64,000 nucleotides of DNA from Panicum virgatum (GCF_016808335.1 NC_053143.1:54157441-54221440); one strand, 5' to 3'; shown: positions 11,194-23,295, counted from the first letter of the stretch. Notes: generated from the letters alone by a model not told the origin. Program-made: numbers and translations.

Positions 11194-12308
11194 ATTATAC
11201 GAGCATTTATACCATTATAAAAGTTGGCCCCGACATCCATTCCACTAAAAAGTTCGGAGACACCTATGTACCATTGCGTTTTTTCGTTTTGACCTCTATA
11301 CCATTTTGGACGGAATGAGTGCTAACGGAGGCTAACGGACCTGCAAAAAGACCATTATACCCTTGGATGCCAAAAATTGTTTAACTCTCTCCTGTGAATG
11401 ACGAGTGGTACCCACTTGTCATCTCCTTCTTCCTCACCGTTCTTTTCCTCTCCCCCTGACTCGCGCATTAATCCTCCAAGACAAGCAGCTGCAAGCTGCC
11501 CCGGCGCGGCGGGAACAATGCATGGTGAGACCTCCGGTGGCGGCCTGCGTGTCTGCGGCGGCATCGCCCTCGTCGTGCTCCTGCTCGCTACCTCAGGCCT
11601 CTCGGCGGTGCCTATGCCATCTCGCCCTCGCCGGCCAGCGAGGAGGCGCGCTACACCCCGCTCGGTGGACCTCGCCGCGGCCGCCCTCGCCGCGCGCGCC
11701 CGCCCTAGCCGCCCTTGTCGTGCTGCCCTCGTCGTGGCCGCGTTGCGCCCCGCCCTGTCCGCGGGCCGCGATGCGCCCCGCCCCGGCGGACCTCGCCGCG
11801 GCCGCCCTCAACACGGGGCGCCCCAGCCTGGCCAGCCTCGCCGCGTTGCCCAGCACCGTGGCTCGTCCCTGGCGGCGGCGCCGCCGTGCTCGCCGTTGTC
11901 GCCCTCCGAGTCAGTGCCCAGGGGGTCGCCGTCGACCGCACCAGCTTCTTCGGCGACGCGGGCTTCCTCCTCCTGGCCCTCGCCGCGGGCGAGGTCAACG
12001 CGCGGCCCCGACGGGAGGGCCATGGCGCGGCGGCGGCGGCACACAGCCCCGACGGGAGGGCTGTGGCGCGCGCGTCCTGCTGTCGAGTGTGGGAAGGAGA
12101 GATTGGGAGGGTAAAATGATCAATTTACTAGGTTAGGCCCACATGTCAGAGCTCCAAATCTGTTAACTCCTAACGGATGGTGGATGGAATGGTATAGAGG
12201 TCAAAACAAAAAAACACGATGGTACCTAGGTGTCTCCAAACTTTTCAGTGGTATAGACATCGGGGCCAACTTTTGTAATGGTATACATGTAAAAGCCTCG
12301 TTATACAA
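11194..12308. mobile_element. Long-TIR element (MULE-like) with GC-rich cargo
   Basis: The left arm (about 11195-11320) and right arm (about 12175-12306) are long inverted repeats of about 100 bp or more. Both contain AAAAGTTGGCCCCGA, AGTT(C/T)GGAGACACCTA, and TTTTGACCTCTATACCATT. The interior (11400-12110) is strongly GC-rich with overlapping frames. One frame starting MHGETSGGGLRVCGG at 11518 continues with a hydrophobic Ala/Leu/Val run like a signal peptide. Arm length and cargo fit a Pack-MULE, but I did not find a convincing 9-bp target duplication, so the ends are approximate. Confidence 0.65.
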
Positions 12309-13130
12309 TGAGGTGTCTGTTAGCTATTTAAATCATGTGTAGGCACATAAAACATGATGATTAAGTATGGAATTGATCTTTGTACGTACCTTCGTATGGT
12401 GCTTCTTGCACAAACGTGCTAATGTTGAGATTTGCATATATGATACTCGGTAATGCTTGCCCCCGGTCGTCCGGATGCTCAGACGCTCCACCAGGCCCAC
12501 CCCTCCCAATCGTGTTCCAGCGTGCCCAGGTGCCCAGGTGCTGCACGTCCGGCGCGGAGGCGTGGGAGAAATTTCTCCCATCAGACGTCAACGCTAGCAA
12601 CGCCTTATGATATTTCCTCATCAACAATGACTGTTGTCACGTACATGAAACTTCATTTCAAAATTTCAACTTGTACGACCCAACTATCAGACCATAGTAA
12701 ACAAAAATTAAGGAGGCCCGGCCCGTTTGTGTCACAGCCGGCATCACGGCGGCCGGTTCGGCGCGACGGCCAGCAAGCGGGAAACCACACGCTTGCGGGA
12801 TCTCTCACCGCCGTTGCCGAGTTGCAGCCGCTCCTACAATGGGTGGCTTGCCGTCTACATCGTTTGTGGGCACGAGACGATGACATCGTCCGGTTCTTCG
12901 TTTTACTATCTCGGTAGTCGCAATTAACCTGATATAGACAACATCATTATTGGCGTTGTACATGCCCTTAAACTCGCCATCTTATATCTGTCCCTACCCC
13001 GTCGTCCCAAATTCGCGTTGACTCAAGCTCTACACACCCCTCTGGGACTTGCACGCACGCCGGCCGGCCAGGCAGACAGAACTCGCATAGCCGTGCTGAC
13101 AGATCTAGCTGGCAGGAACAAGGGCCCTGT
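12309..13130. other. No supported gene
   Basis: A minus-strand open stretch at 12361-12627 has no recognisable family. I see no start, splice or domain evidence elsewhere. Confidence 0.4.
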
Positions 13131-13390
13131 TTGGTTAGTGTTCTAGAAATTTTAGAACACACTTTGATCGCGATTAGGGGTGTCAGAGTCAATTCACAAA
13201 ATCAACTAGAGAACCGTACCCCTGCACTAGGAGCCCGGAAGAATCTAATGAGGCCATCCGTGTGATTAGAGGATGGTTACTGTAGCATTATTGTAGTCAA
13301 TCATCAATTAATTACCGTCATTAGATTCGTCACGAAAAGTTACACCCATTCCTGAAAAGGTTTTGCAAATAGATTTCATGCAAAAAGAAA
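13131..13390. mobile_element. Degenerate MITE-like sequence (GGGCCCTGTTTGG end)
   Basis: It starts AGGGCCCTGTTTGGTTAG, a common terminus of grass hAT/Harbinger-type MITEs. Inside are ACTGTAGCATTATTGTAG and TTAATTACCGTCATTAGATTCGTC, which also mark these families. A matching right end was not found, so it is probably truncated. Confidence 0.5.
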
Positions 13391-13777
13391 CATGAGAATT
13401 TCAACTCAAATGAAAAGACTAGATGCATTTCAGTTTTGAATCAAACTTACTTTTTTTTGTCAGAAAAACATGAAGATGGATTTTGAACTCAAGTATAAAA
13501 CTTCAATTTTTGTTTGCCAAAGAAACAAACAAGCATGGCTTTCATCGTCTAGATACTGGTACGAGCACTCAACGGGATCACCAAGGCAAAAAACTTAGAA
13601 AGGGTGATGAAGAAGGCTACCACATCAGAATTCAGAATCATACACTTAGCTTGTTTTCTATATAAATCAGCAGGATGGATTCACAATCATACACTGATAC
13701 AAATAATGCAGCTGCATATACATGGTCAGCTGCAGTCGGAGTTCAACATATGAAGAGTTCACAATCATACTCTCGAT

Positions 13778-15319
13778 CTAGTATTTGGGGATGGCGGTGG
13801 CGCCGATGGAGATGAGGTCGCTGGCGAGCTTCTGGAGCTCCTTGTCATGGTCGGTCATCACCGAAGGGGCGCCGCGCTCGTTGAAGCCCTCGTCGCAGGT
13901 GGTCACGTCCGTCTCCACTGAGTCGAGGTTGGTGCGCGCCGTGGCCATGTCGCCGCGCTTGAGCGCCGCGTCCACGCTCTCCAGGCTCGCCTTGATGTCG
14001 CTGTACGACTGCGTGCAGTCGTCGAGCGCCTCCTTCACCGTCGCCTCCATCCCCGGCGTGTTGATCCGGTCCGCCGCCGCGTTCATCGCCACGATCACCT
14101 TCTCCCGGACCGCCTCCATCGCCAGCCGAAGCACGTCCTCGCCGTCGCCGGCCGCCTTCGCTGCCGGCATCGCGCTGCCGTGGAGCCCCGCGATCGACGC
14201 CTCGCAGTCGTACGGGTACGTCGTCCCGCTGCACACTTGCTTCACCACCGGGTTCAGCATGTTGATGTTGGGCGGCGTCTTGATTATCCCCCCGAAGGTT
14301 TCCGTCGACACCGACGGCTTCGCCGGGTCGGCGGGCTGCCCGGCGTACGGATCGGAGGAGCTCTTCTTGGCCGACGGTGGAAGCTCGTCGGGGGAGTCCA
14401 TGCCCCCCATGGGCTGGGAGCTCTTGGCCGATGGCGGAAGCTCGTCGGGAGAGTCCATGCCCCCCATGGGCTGGCTGCTGCTGGCGGAGCTCTTGGCCGC
14501 CGGCGGGAGCTCGTCGGGAGCATCCATGGGGCCTATGGGCTGGGTGCTGGCAGCCTCATCGCCTTTGTTCTCCTTTGGAGGTACGTACTCCCCGCTGGTG
14601 GAGACGTCGACGGGCTTGGCATCCTCATCAGGTTTCTCCTCCTTTTCCTTGTCAAAATAACCACTGGATTTATCCTTTTTCTTGGCTTTTTTCTCCTTCT
14701 TTTCCTTCTTAGATGATGCATCATCGCTGTCTGAGTCAACAGATTTCTCCTTCTTTTCCTTATTAGGAGATACATAATCGGCGGAGCTGGCGTCAGACTT
14801 CTCCTTCTTCTTCTTCTTAGAAGACGAGGAGGAAGAGGAGGATTCGTCAGAATCATCAGATTTCTCCTTATTTTCCTTCTTTTTCTTCTTAAGAAATGCG
14901 GATACATCAAAATCATCAGACTTCTTCTTCTCCTTCTCATCATAGTCGTCGGACTTCTCCTTCTTTTTCTTCTTAAGAAACGCGGGTACATCAAAATCAT
15001 CTGATTTCCCCTTCTCTTTGGATTTCTCCTTCTTTACCTTCTCCGAAGCCGATGTGGAGGTGCTGGCTGCTGCTTCAGCTTCTTCACCGGGTTTCACGTA
15101 GGCGGTGGAGGCCTTAGTGGAAGTGCCGGCTTCCTCATAGGGCTTCTCCTCCTTGGGCTTCTCGACACCATTGTTAGTAGTAGGTCCATATCCATCAAGG
15201 GACATTGCCTTTCTTTCGACCTTCTCGTAGCGCGAGACGCACAACGGTGAGACTAGGGGCACGACGGCGGCCGCCGTGGCGGCCAGGAGGAGAGCGAGGC
15301 TGAGGAGGTGCGGCCTCAT
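13778..15319 (-). CDS. Secreted PMEI-domain protein with long Lys/Ser/Asp-rich linker
   Basis: A single exon of 513 residues starting at MRPHLLSLALLL; an alternative ATG lies six codons upstream at 15337. Residues 1-26 are a signal peptide. Residues about 85-225 are low complexity, rich in Lys, Ser and Asp, with SDDFDV-x-AFLKKKKKE twice. Residues 264-318 hold three copies of a PM(G/D)..DSPDELPPSAK repeat. Residues 348-513 match the plant invertase/pectin methylesterase inhibitor fold, with its four cysteines (363, 372, 435, 475) in VCSGTTYPYDC, ALDDC and TTCDEGF. The family binds pectin methylesterases or acid invertases in the cell wall. The long charged linker is unusual, since most family members are ~170-220 residues. 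The reading frame is intact and looks functional. Confidence 0.88.
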   Translation of the reverse strand: MRPHLLSLALLLAATAAAVVPLVSPLCVSRYEKVERKAMSLDGYGPTTNNGVEKPKEEKPYEEAGTSTKASTAYVKPGEEAEAAASTSTSASEKVKKEKSKEKGKSDDFDVPAFLKKKKKEKSDDYDEKEKKKSDDFDVSAFLKKKKKENKEKSDDSDESSSSSSSSKKKKKEKSDASSADYVSPNKEKKEKSVDSDSDDASSKKEKKEKKAKKKDKSSGYFDKEKEEKPDEDAKPVDVSTSGEYVPPKENKGDEAASTQPIGPMDAPDELPPAAKSSASSSQPMGGMDSPDELPPSAKSSQPMGGMDSPDELPPSAKKSSSDPYAGQPADPAKPSVSTETFGGIIKTPPNINMLNPVVKQVCSGTTYPYDCEASIAGLHGSAMPAAKAAGDGEDVLRLAMEAVREKVIVAMNAAADRINTPGMEATVKEALDDCTQSYSDIKASLESVDAALKRGDMATARTNLDSVETDVTTCDEGFNERGAPSVMTDHDKELQKLASDLISIGATAIPKY

Positions 15320-15337
15320 GGTGGCCCTAGGAAACAT

Positions 15338-16826
15338 GGTGGAGACGACGGTGGTGGTTAAAAAGTTTGGAAGGGTGGTCGGAGGCAGGGAGGGATATTT
15401 GAATCCGGAAGGGGAGGGAACGGCTGCTGGCCGCATTTGGCGGGAAACGGAAGGTCGTGGTGGTCTTCCATTTTCCCGGGAAAGCCATGGGACAACGGCA
15501 GCCGCTAACCTGTAACTAACACACGCCTGCAAAACCACGCGCCCACCGTGAGAAAAGGAGCGACAAGAGATGTGTATGAGAGGGAACGAAATAGGCTCAG
15601 TTTTGTTTAGTAGTTTTCCTATTCTGGGTGCCAAATATAAGAGTTGTGTCACTGACATGTGGCCCCATGAAAAGGAACATGGTAAGAGCCGCTGGATAGC
15701 AACACATCATTCACCATTGATCAGGTACACACCGCAGTGCATGATAGACTGAAGGGATAGATCTGTCCACGTGTACTTTTGCCCGCATGTTCTATCTAGA
15801 CCGTTCATCTTATCCTCATGAGGTGTCATCCAACCGTTGATTCTCTCGCCTACCACAGATTCTCTTACCTACCCATGATGATTCTTTCGACCATTTCCCA
15901 CGGTTGATTTCAGAATAGATGATTACAATAGTCTATATGCGACCACAAGTAGTGTATGTGAAAAATCCATGCTCGAACTCTGGAAGTATATATCAAAATT
16001 GTCATGATACAGTTTACTGATGACGGTGAGATCAACGCTTGCAACAAATTTTGGCTCTGCATGCTTTCCTCAGAAAATAAGCACGGGCCGAGCGGCCCAT
16101 CTAAAGTTTTCCCCTTCTCAAACAAAAAAAAGGCTGGATTCTCTCTGTCAAACAAAAAAAGGCTCTATCAAAAGAAAAACAAAAAAGAAAACAGGATCCA
16201 TATCCTGAAATAACGTACAGTAACAATAATTCCTCTAAAACTTTGTCAAAAAAAATTCCTCTAAAAAAGCATGCATGGCCGTTGACGAAACAAAGCCACT
16301 TAATAAGGTGCTGCACATCTCTGATAACGTAACCTGCCTGGCAACCTCTCCATGTATGGGTCAGCCGGGACGACGCTGACATGCATACGCTTCTCGAACG
16401 AGAGCGGATTTTGTGCCGCGCGGCGCCAATGCGCCGGCTATCTGTACGGCGTGGAAGAAGTTGAGATCAGCGATTGGAGCTACGACGGCGCGTACCCGAG
16501 CTGTATTTTGGAACAGTTTGTAGCGTACTCGAGTGACCTTGTTATATTTTAATACACATGAACCGAGGGAGCAGGTGGACGCGTGGCTTAGGATGTTTCC
16601 GGAGTGGGAATCTTGCACAATACAATATTTGGATGGACTTGGCAGGGCGCAACAGTACCGGTCCATTTTGTCAGGCTCACTTGGCGGTGGAGCAAAATAG
16701 TCCAGAGTTGAAATCTCCAACAGTACCCGGCCATTTTGAGTCCAAACGAAAAAGCAAGACAATGAGATTCAAAATTACAACCTCCTCAATCAACACCACA
16801 GTTTCATGTGCAAGCAGCCGTTTTTA
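15338..16826. other. Promoter side of the PMEI gene and intergenic DNA
   Basis: The first few hundred bases must contain the minus-strand promoter, but no convincing TATA box could be assigned. The rest to 16826 shows no supported gene. Confidence 0.4.
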
Positions 16827-16839
16827 CACTACTACAAAA
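16824..16839. repeat. CACTA left TIR with TTA target-site duplication
   Basis: TTA followed by CACTACTACAAAA. The mirrored end at 28041-28056 ends in the complementary TIR and TTA. Confidence 0.95.
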
Positions 16840-16843
16840 ACGT

Positions 16844-17055
16844 TGATTTGTCCCGGTTGGGAAACCGCTGTTGTCCCGGTTTCCCAACCGGGAACGCCAG
16901 TCCGGGACAAAAGGGGGTGCCCTTTTGTCCCGGGTCTGGCAACCGGGACAGAAGAGAACCTTTTGTCCCGGTTGGTACGGGACAAAAGGTGCAGCCAGCG
17001 CCCACGTGGCTGGCGCACCCTTTTGTCCCGGTTGGTGTTACTAACCGGGACAAAA
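16844..17055. repeat. CACTA subterminal repeats, left end
   Basis: An array of TTGTCCCGGTT and AACCGGGACAAAA motifs in both orientations, able to form hairpins. In this superfamily such arrays bind the element-encoded protein. Confidence 0.9.
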
Positions 17056-17518
17056 TGTCTCTTTTTTTTCATGTTTTTCTTTTCTCAATTCTTTTTCTAT
17101 TTCAATTATACTTTTGCATTTCAATTAAACTTATGTATTGGAATTCAGTGTATATGATCTCCACTAATATATACATATATATATAGTTACTTATATAATA
17201 TTTTTCCTAGATAGTTTTCATATATAAATTAATTCACTTATATATATATATGTATACACATATCTATACATGTGAATTCCTTTACATATGAAAATGTCTA
17301 GGACCAATATTATATAAATATATATATACACATATATATTATTGGAGTGCTTATATATATAATACATACATACTCCATCATATTTGCATAGGTATATTTG
17401 TTCTTAATTACATAGTAGAATTCGCCTTTTGGAAATTTAATACATACATACATACTCATAAATAGAAATTTAATACATAGACACACATATATATTTACAT
17501 AGTTATATTCGTTCTTAA

Positions 17519-20500
17519 TTACATATATACGCGTATATTGTCATATTTGCTGTGATTGTCAATATTAGATATTCCATCGTAGTAGAATTCGCCTTTTGGA
17601 TCGAGGACTTGCTCAACAATAAATCCGGAGAATTGTTCTTGAATCGCCATAATCTTTTCCTCCGGTATGAGTTTATCGCGCATCTCCCCGACCTATGGAA
17701 AAAGGGGATAATTAATTTCGACTAATTAAAATACGAGTTCAAATATTAACAAATTTTTTACTTACTTCCTCCTCCCAATCTGTCCAGCCCTTTGGAGGAC
17801 CTACCAGACCATGGATGTTCTCGCATACATAGTATGCGCACAATACAGTGCCTAGTTTCTGCCTCATACACTTTAAGAGAGAAGAAATTATCAGGTATTT
17901 ACATGAATATATAATAAAACTAATGAATCGTGCAATGAATCATCCAAGTGCGTACCGGAAAATCTGTCTTGATCTTCAATTCCTTGTCAAATTTGCCTGG
18001 ATGATTTTTAGCGAATTCTTTCCAAACCCTGTGCATGATTAGAACAATTATAGTCAAGTAACAAAGTGATTCAAATTATCAGTCACCGACGGAGTAGTGG
18101 TAGAATTACTTTTTCATCATGTTAAGAAGATTTTCGTATTGTTCTGGAGGTCTCCTCAATGAGTCCATAACCACGAGTAGGCTCTTCTCGGGAATTATGA
18201 CAATTAGGACCCAGTGTTCACTGCAAGATTATACGGAGGCAGTTCTTGGTAGTTAAGGTTTAAACAATTCGATTAGAGAATAGAAAGAGTGAGACGGAAG
18301 GAATCACTCACGCAAAGTTGTAAGGAAACAATATCATTTGCTTGTTGTGATAAACGCTTATGTACTTGAACAACATTTGGAATATCTCATCGGTATTGTC
18401 GCGTAGAAGCCTCCAATTACAAGTAATTGGGTCGATGAAGCCGAGGTGAGAGTATCCCTTTCTTCTGCAAGTATGTATCTCCATTCTACATGATACCGAA
18501 TAAATCAAGAGATCAGTATGTTGAGATCATGCAAAACAATACGTAAGGAGAGTAAAATACTTACAGAACCCACAAGTCGACCATAGAGATGTCGAGGGCC
18601 TCCTGATGGAATAGTTGGTAAATTTCTTCCCAGTTTATCCATAGAATGGCCTCCCCCCGTAAGAAATCGTCATCTTTAATCTTTGCGCCCTGCATGAAGA
18701 TGCAATCGGCCATCGCACGCATGTAGTGCTGGTGCAGCTTATACATTTGCGTTGGAAGCACAGACACTACTTCGGGGGGTACAAGAGTTTTGCCGATCTC
18801 AAACGTCCATTTGACGACCACATCGGCCTTTGGAATATCTTCTCCCCCTGCAATCTGAGCGGCCGTCAGGTTTGATTCTTTCAAAAATGTAACAAAGTCT
18901 TGTTCTTGCGTCGTCTGTCCCACTACGAGAGGCTCTATTGATTGTTTCTTTTGGGCTCCGAGCTGTGGAACGTCGGACGACGACGACTTTGATTGTCTCT
19001 TCTTTTTCTCAGTAGTTTTGATAATTGTGTGTTCGTAGTCTGAAGGGGGGTCTCTCGGAATGAATTTTCTCTTATTTGTTTCGCACATTCCCTTAAAAAA
19101 TTTCAAATCTATCGGATTTATCACTTTCTCGGGCTCCGGCTTCGGCTTCGGCTTGAAGTGCTCTTTAACTCTTTCTTGAGTTATCCGATCGCATTCTTCA
19201 AGGCTCATGTCCCAGGGTTTAATAGGAGCCTCCTTGGTTTTCTTCTTCTTTTCCTTCTTCTTTGGAGGCTCCTTAGCCGGTGCAGCTACCTTCTTTGCCG
19301 GCGGCCGTTTCAACTTCTTTGCCGGCGGCGGAGGGGGTGACCATGGAGGCGACGGTGACGCTTGAGTGTTCATCGGCGCATGAGATGATGGTGATGGAGA
19401 ATGTGCCGGTGAACCTTGCCGAGACAGTGCTGCCCTTGGGGAGTTTTGCGGAGATGCCGGTCTTGGAGAGGCATGCTGAGATGCCGGTCTTGGTGTTTGA
19501 TCATCCGACTTTAGGACAATGTAGCGCTTATCCCATAGGATGTAGCCATGAATGGCTTCTGCTAGTGTCCTCTCCCCATCGCCTCCAGGAATATCAAGCT
19601 CGAGCGTCTCCCAACCCTGGCACACCTGCTCCACGCCAACTCTTGTGTATCTCGGCGGAATTTGCTGCCCGTGGTACACGTCGCCTGGTTCGGTTGGCAT
19701 GGCGGTACCGTACGCAACAGTGAACATTAAGTTCTTAACGGCAGTCTGCAGGTCACAAGGTGTCCGGTGGGTGATCTCATCCACTGGAAATCGCTGCGGG
19801 GCCGACGCTTCAACTGCGGCCTGGATCCCCGTGGGCTCGGCGGCGGCGACGTCTGTGGAAGCGCAGCTGCTTTTCCGCTGAGACAGGTGATCGGCTACGA
19901 CACTAGGCTCTGGAGGCAACGTTTGCGCTTGCTGTTGCTGGCTCATTGCTACGGCCACTTGGCGTTGAACCTCTTCCTCCAGTCTTTGATCGTGTGACAT
20001 GAGCTGTTCCTCTAGCCTTCGCAAGTGCTCCCGCTCATCATTCTTTCTTCTTTGCCGGCTTCTATATGACTCAATGTAATCCCTGAACCCATACTTCCAC
20101 GGAACCACGCCTTTGCCTCTTGTGCGGCCCGGATGCTCTGGATTCCCAAGGGCGTAAGTCAGCTCGTCCCTCTCTCTATCCGGCTTGAATGTTCCCTCGG
20201 CCGCTGCTTGTCTGGCCTCCTGTAGTCTCTGGGCTGCTCGCTGGATGTTTGGCCCATAGACGCAGTCACCAGTCAATGGGTCCAAGCTTCCCCCGTGACC
20301 ATAAAACCAGGTCCTTGACCTTTCAGGCCAGTTCATGGTCGCAGGTTGGATGCCTCTGTCAAGCAGATCCTGCTCCATCTTCTCCCATTTGGGTACTGCA
20401 AGCTTGTAGCCTCCTTGGCCTAGAGTGTGATGGTACACTTTCTTCGAGGCGTTGTCTTTGGCCTTCTGCACCTTCTGAAGCCCAAGCTCTGAAGACTTGT

Positions 20501-21218
20501 ATTCCACAAATGCATCCCAGTGACCCCTGAGCTTTTCGAGCTCGCCGGTAAATACGGGTGTGGTCCCGGTCTTGATATATTTCTTCGTCAAAATTTTCTT
20601 GAATGATCGTAGCTGTTCGGCCATCTTACTTAGGGTCCAGTGCTTGCATATCTCTTCGGATTCAGCTGGAACCGTGAAGTTTTTCTTAAGCTCCCGCCAG
20701 CACCATTCTTTTTCTCTTTCGGGTACCGCATCCCGTTCCTCGCTTGGATTGGAAGCTTTCCAGAGCTTGAAGCTGATCGGGATGTGGTCCCTGACAATAC
20801 ATCCAGATTGTCTTATGAATTTTTTGGCGGCAGCTTCTGGAGCGATCGGTTCGCCATCTGGACCAACTTCCGTTATAATGAACCGCCCTTCCAGTTTTTT
20901 TGTTGGGCCTCGCTTCGTCTTTTTCTGCTGCGACGATGATCCAGACGGCTATAAAAAAACATTCATAGTATTCATATAGATTCAGATGAAAATATGATTG
21001 TCACTACAAATAATTATAGTTGTGATATGTACATTAGCGCTTTGTTCAGCAGCAGCGTCATCCTGAATAGATGGTGCCTCAATTCCATCACCGGACATAT
21101 TCAAATATATGTCGGTATTGCTGCCATCATCAGCTTGTTCAGCGACATCTCCTTGACCTTCGCCAATCATATTCAACAAGAACTGTTCGTCTTCCGCGTC
21201 TGTGTGTCGCGGGTCCAT
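17519..21218 (-). CDS. CACTA second gene: Transposase_24-type protein with Ulp1 (C48) protease domain
   Basis: Seven exons join in phase: 21033-21218, 18565-20948, 18312-18485, 18110-18220, 17956-18028, 17766-17870, 17519-17692. They total 3207 bases (1068 residues plus stop) with no internal stop. The N-terminal part (MDPRHTD... then GPTKKLEGRFIITEVGPDG and KVYHHTLGQGGYK) resembles the plant Transposase_24 family. A coiled, Glu/Gln-rich segment follows, then a Pro/Ser/Lys-rich linker. The C-terminal exons form a Ulp1-like protease with catalytic His in EHWVLIVII, Asp in VVMDSLRR and Cys in GTVLCAYYVCE, where Ala replaces the common Gly after the Cys. It probably acts with the TNP2 transposase, by analogy with related CACTA elements. 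All splice sites look functional. Confidence 0.85.
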
Positions 21219-22160
21219 CGTAACTAAAATATGAATACAAATAAAACCCTTAAAAAATTATCTAAATAATCCACATATTTGCGAGCATTTGACTAAGTAC
21301 CGATCGATGGACGAGGTCGAGTAATATTCTCTAAGTAATTCAAGAAATGAACTTGAAATATTCTATCGATAATTTCACTAAGTACCGATCGATGGATGAG
21401 GTCGAGAAATATTTCACTAAGTAATTCAAGAAATATACATGAAATATTTAAAAGAAATTTAAACTCACTTTACACATACATACATACATTCATACATTTA
21501 AAAATTTGTAAATATACCTTTATTTACACAACAAATTATGATTTCACTCTTAACAACAAATTATGATTTCACTCTAAATTATGATTTCAAATTATGAGCA
21601 TGTCCCAAAGTTACATGATTGATCGCTCTTATACTAGTTTACCATGCTTCTTAGTACACAATTCTCGTAATTTTCTAGACCTTCATTGATCTTGTACAAT
21701 GCTAAATTAACCATATAATTTGCTACTTTCTTTGAATTGTGCCGATTTCATCAGGTTCTTTTGTTGTGGTTGATTTTATAGACTTAGGTCTAAGTAGCAC
21801 GAAACTAAAAGTTTTTTTATTAGTAAATGTTATAGAAAATTTATGGATCCATGTTACTTTCTTGCCAAGAGTTTTCTTTCTAGTAAATCGAAGTCAGCAA
21901 TTTACGTCAATTAAGTTGGACCCTGAATGTTATTATAGTAAATTCATAGATTCATGTCAATTAGTTATCAATAATTTTTCTCTCATGCAGATCATAATTA
22001 GAAAGTTATGTTAGTCATTGTTGTGGTACTGTGTAAGTCAGATTCAGGGTGAACACTATAATAGTTTTGTGAAGCCTCATTTCCTATTTGATGACCAAGC
22101 ATCAATGCACCTACATTTGAGAGCAGCAGACAATGCAAGCATGGTGATTTTGTTATTAGT
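21219..22160. other. AT-rich spacer between the two CACTA genes
   Basis: Upstream of the second gene's ATG (21218). AAGTACCGATCGATGGA...GAGGTCGAG occurs twice (about 21296 and 21373). Contains the presumed promoter; nothing else recognised. Confidence 0.5.
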
Positions 22161-22287
22161 GCTATGTGTTGGAGGGGACGAGATCGAGCTCTACCTTTGG
22201 GTACGCGGCGTGGGCTGGGATGGCCTGTAGCGGCGGGTCGACGGCGAGCAGGGGATGGTGGCGAGGGCGTTACGGCGGCGGCGGTGG

Positions 22288-22452
22288 CTCTGGGCGGCGG
22301 CGAGACGTCGATGGCGGCGGTGCTCGGCTCGCGCGGTGGGGGGAGCAGGACAGCGGCGGCGGTGGCTCTGGGCGGCGGCGTGAGGTCGGGGCTCTGGGCG
22401 GCGGCGACGTCGATGACGGCGGTGCTCGGCTCGCGCGGTGGGGGGAGCAGGA
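22288..22452 (+). repeat. GC-rich tandem duplication inside the CACTA element
   Basis: Two near-identical ~63-base units (22288-22352 and 22391-22452) share CTCTGGGCGGCGGCGA and GGTGCTCGGCTCGCGCGGTG, separated by ~38 bases. It lies in the interior of the CACTA element, next to a third cluster of subterminal-type repeats. Confidence 0.8.
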
Positions 22453-22514
22453 CGGGCGCAGATGAGAAACCAAGTGTTAGGAGAAGGGCGAAGGAGGAAG
22501 GAAATATATGGGGG

Positions 22515-22680
22515 GGCCTTTTGTCCCGAGTGAAGCCACGACCCGGGACAAAAGGTCCTTTTGTCCCGGGTGGTGGCTTCACCCGGGACAAAAGGGGTTT
22601 TTGGGCGGGCCGGGAAAATTCCCAGCCCGCGGCCCACCTTTAGTCCCGGGTGGATCTACCACCCGGGACAAAAGGGGCCC
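22515..22680. repeat. Internal cluster of subterminal-type CACTA repeats
   Basis: CCTTTTGTCCCGAGTG, ACCCGGGACAAAAGG, TTTTGTCCCGGGTGG and TTTAGTCCCGGGTGG occur here, about 5.6 kb from either end. They use the GGGTGG variant rather than the GGTTGG of the outer ends. This looks like the edge of a second, related element or a remnant of an older end. Confidence 0.75.
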
Positions 22681-23295
22681 GTTTTCCCTCGTTCCCGCCT
22701 AATGTTATGTTTGTTTTTGTTTCTTTTTACTTCTCTTTTAAAATTGGCTTTCATTTGTTAATTCAGTTAATAAAATTATGATTCCAAAAATTATGGAACA
22801 AAATTTCTTATCTCTATATAAACTTGATACACGCAACAAAAATAATTAATTTTCATTCAAGTGATTGGGTCAATGAAATATCTAACTTTTTTGAAATCAT
22901 ATTTGTTATTTTGACCATGCAAAAATATATTAGGTGAATTTTTTTTTCAAACTGTTGCTTTTCGATAGAAAGTGGATTCTATCACGATATTAACGTTTAA
23001 AAAGTGAATTTTAGATAAAATTAAGCAATTTCATGATATTAATGAGTAGTGTGTGAGTTTGAGAGATAGTGTGTGTTAGTGAGAGAGTATAGTGTGTTAA
23101 TGTGAATGTAATTTCATGAAATAAATAAAATTAGTTGAGTAATCCATTATTGAATGAAAATTATAATTGAGTCTAGTAATTAAGTGAAAAATATATAAAA
23201 TAATATAAATAACACATAAAGTATAATTGTACAGTACATATATAATAAAAGTATTCGAATTGCGATTATGTTTTTATACAATAATATAAAATGAT
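22681..23295. other. AT-rich spacer downstream of the TNP2 gene
   Basis: No gene. AT-rich sequence with TGTGTGAGTTTGAGAGA-type simple repeats near 23050. Confidence 0.5.

Noticed and set aside
11398..12136. Two long + strand frames of ~240 residues
   Set aside because: They overlap in different frames and are Pro/Arg/Ala-rich, with no family match. Kept only as possible cargo of the long-TIR element.
12361..12627. Minus-strand open frame that looked exon-like
   Set aside because: No recognisable family and no consistent splice partners.
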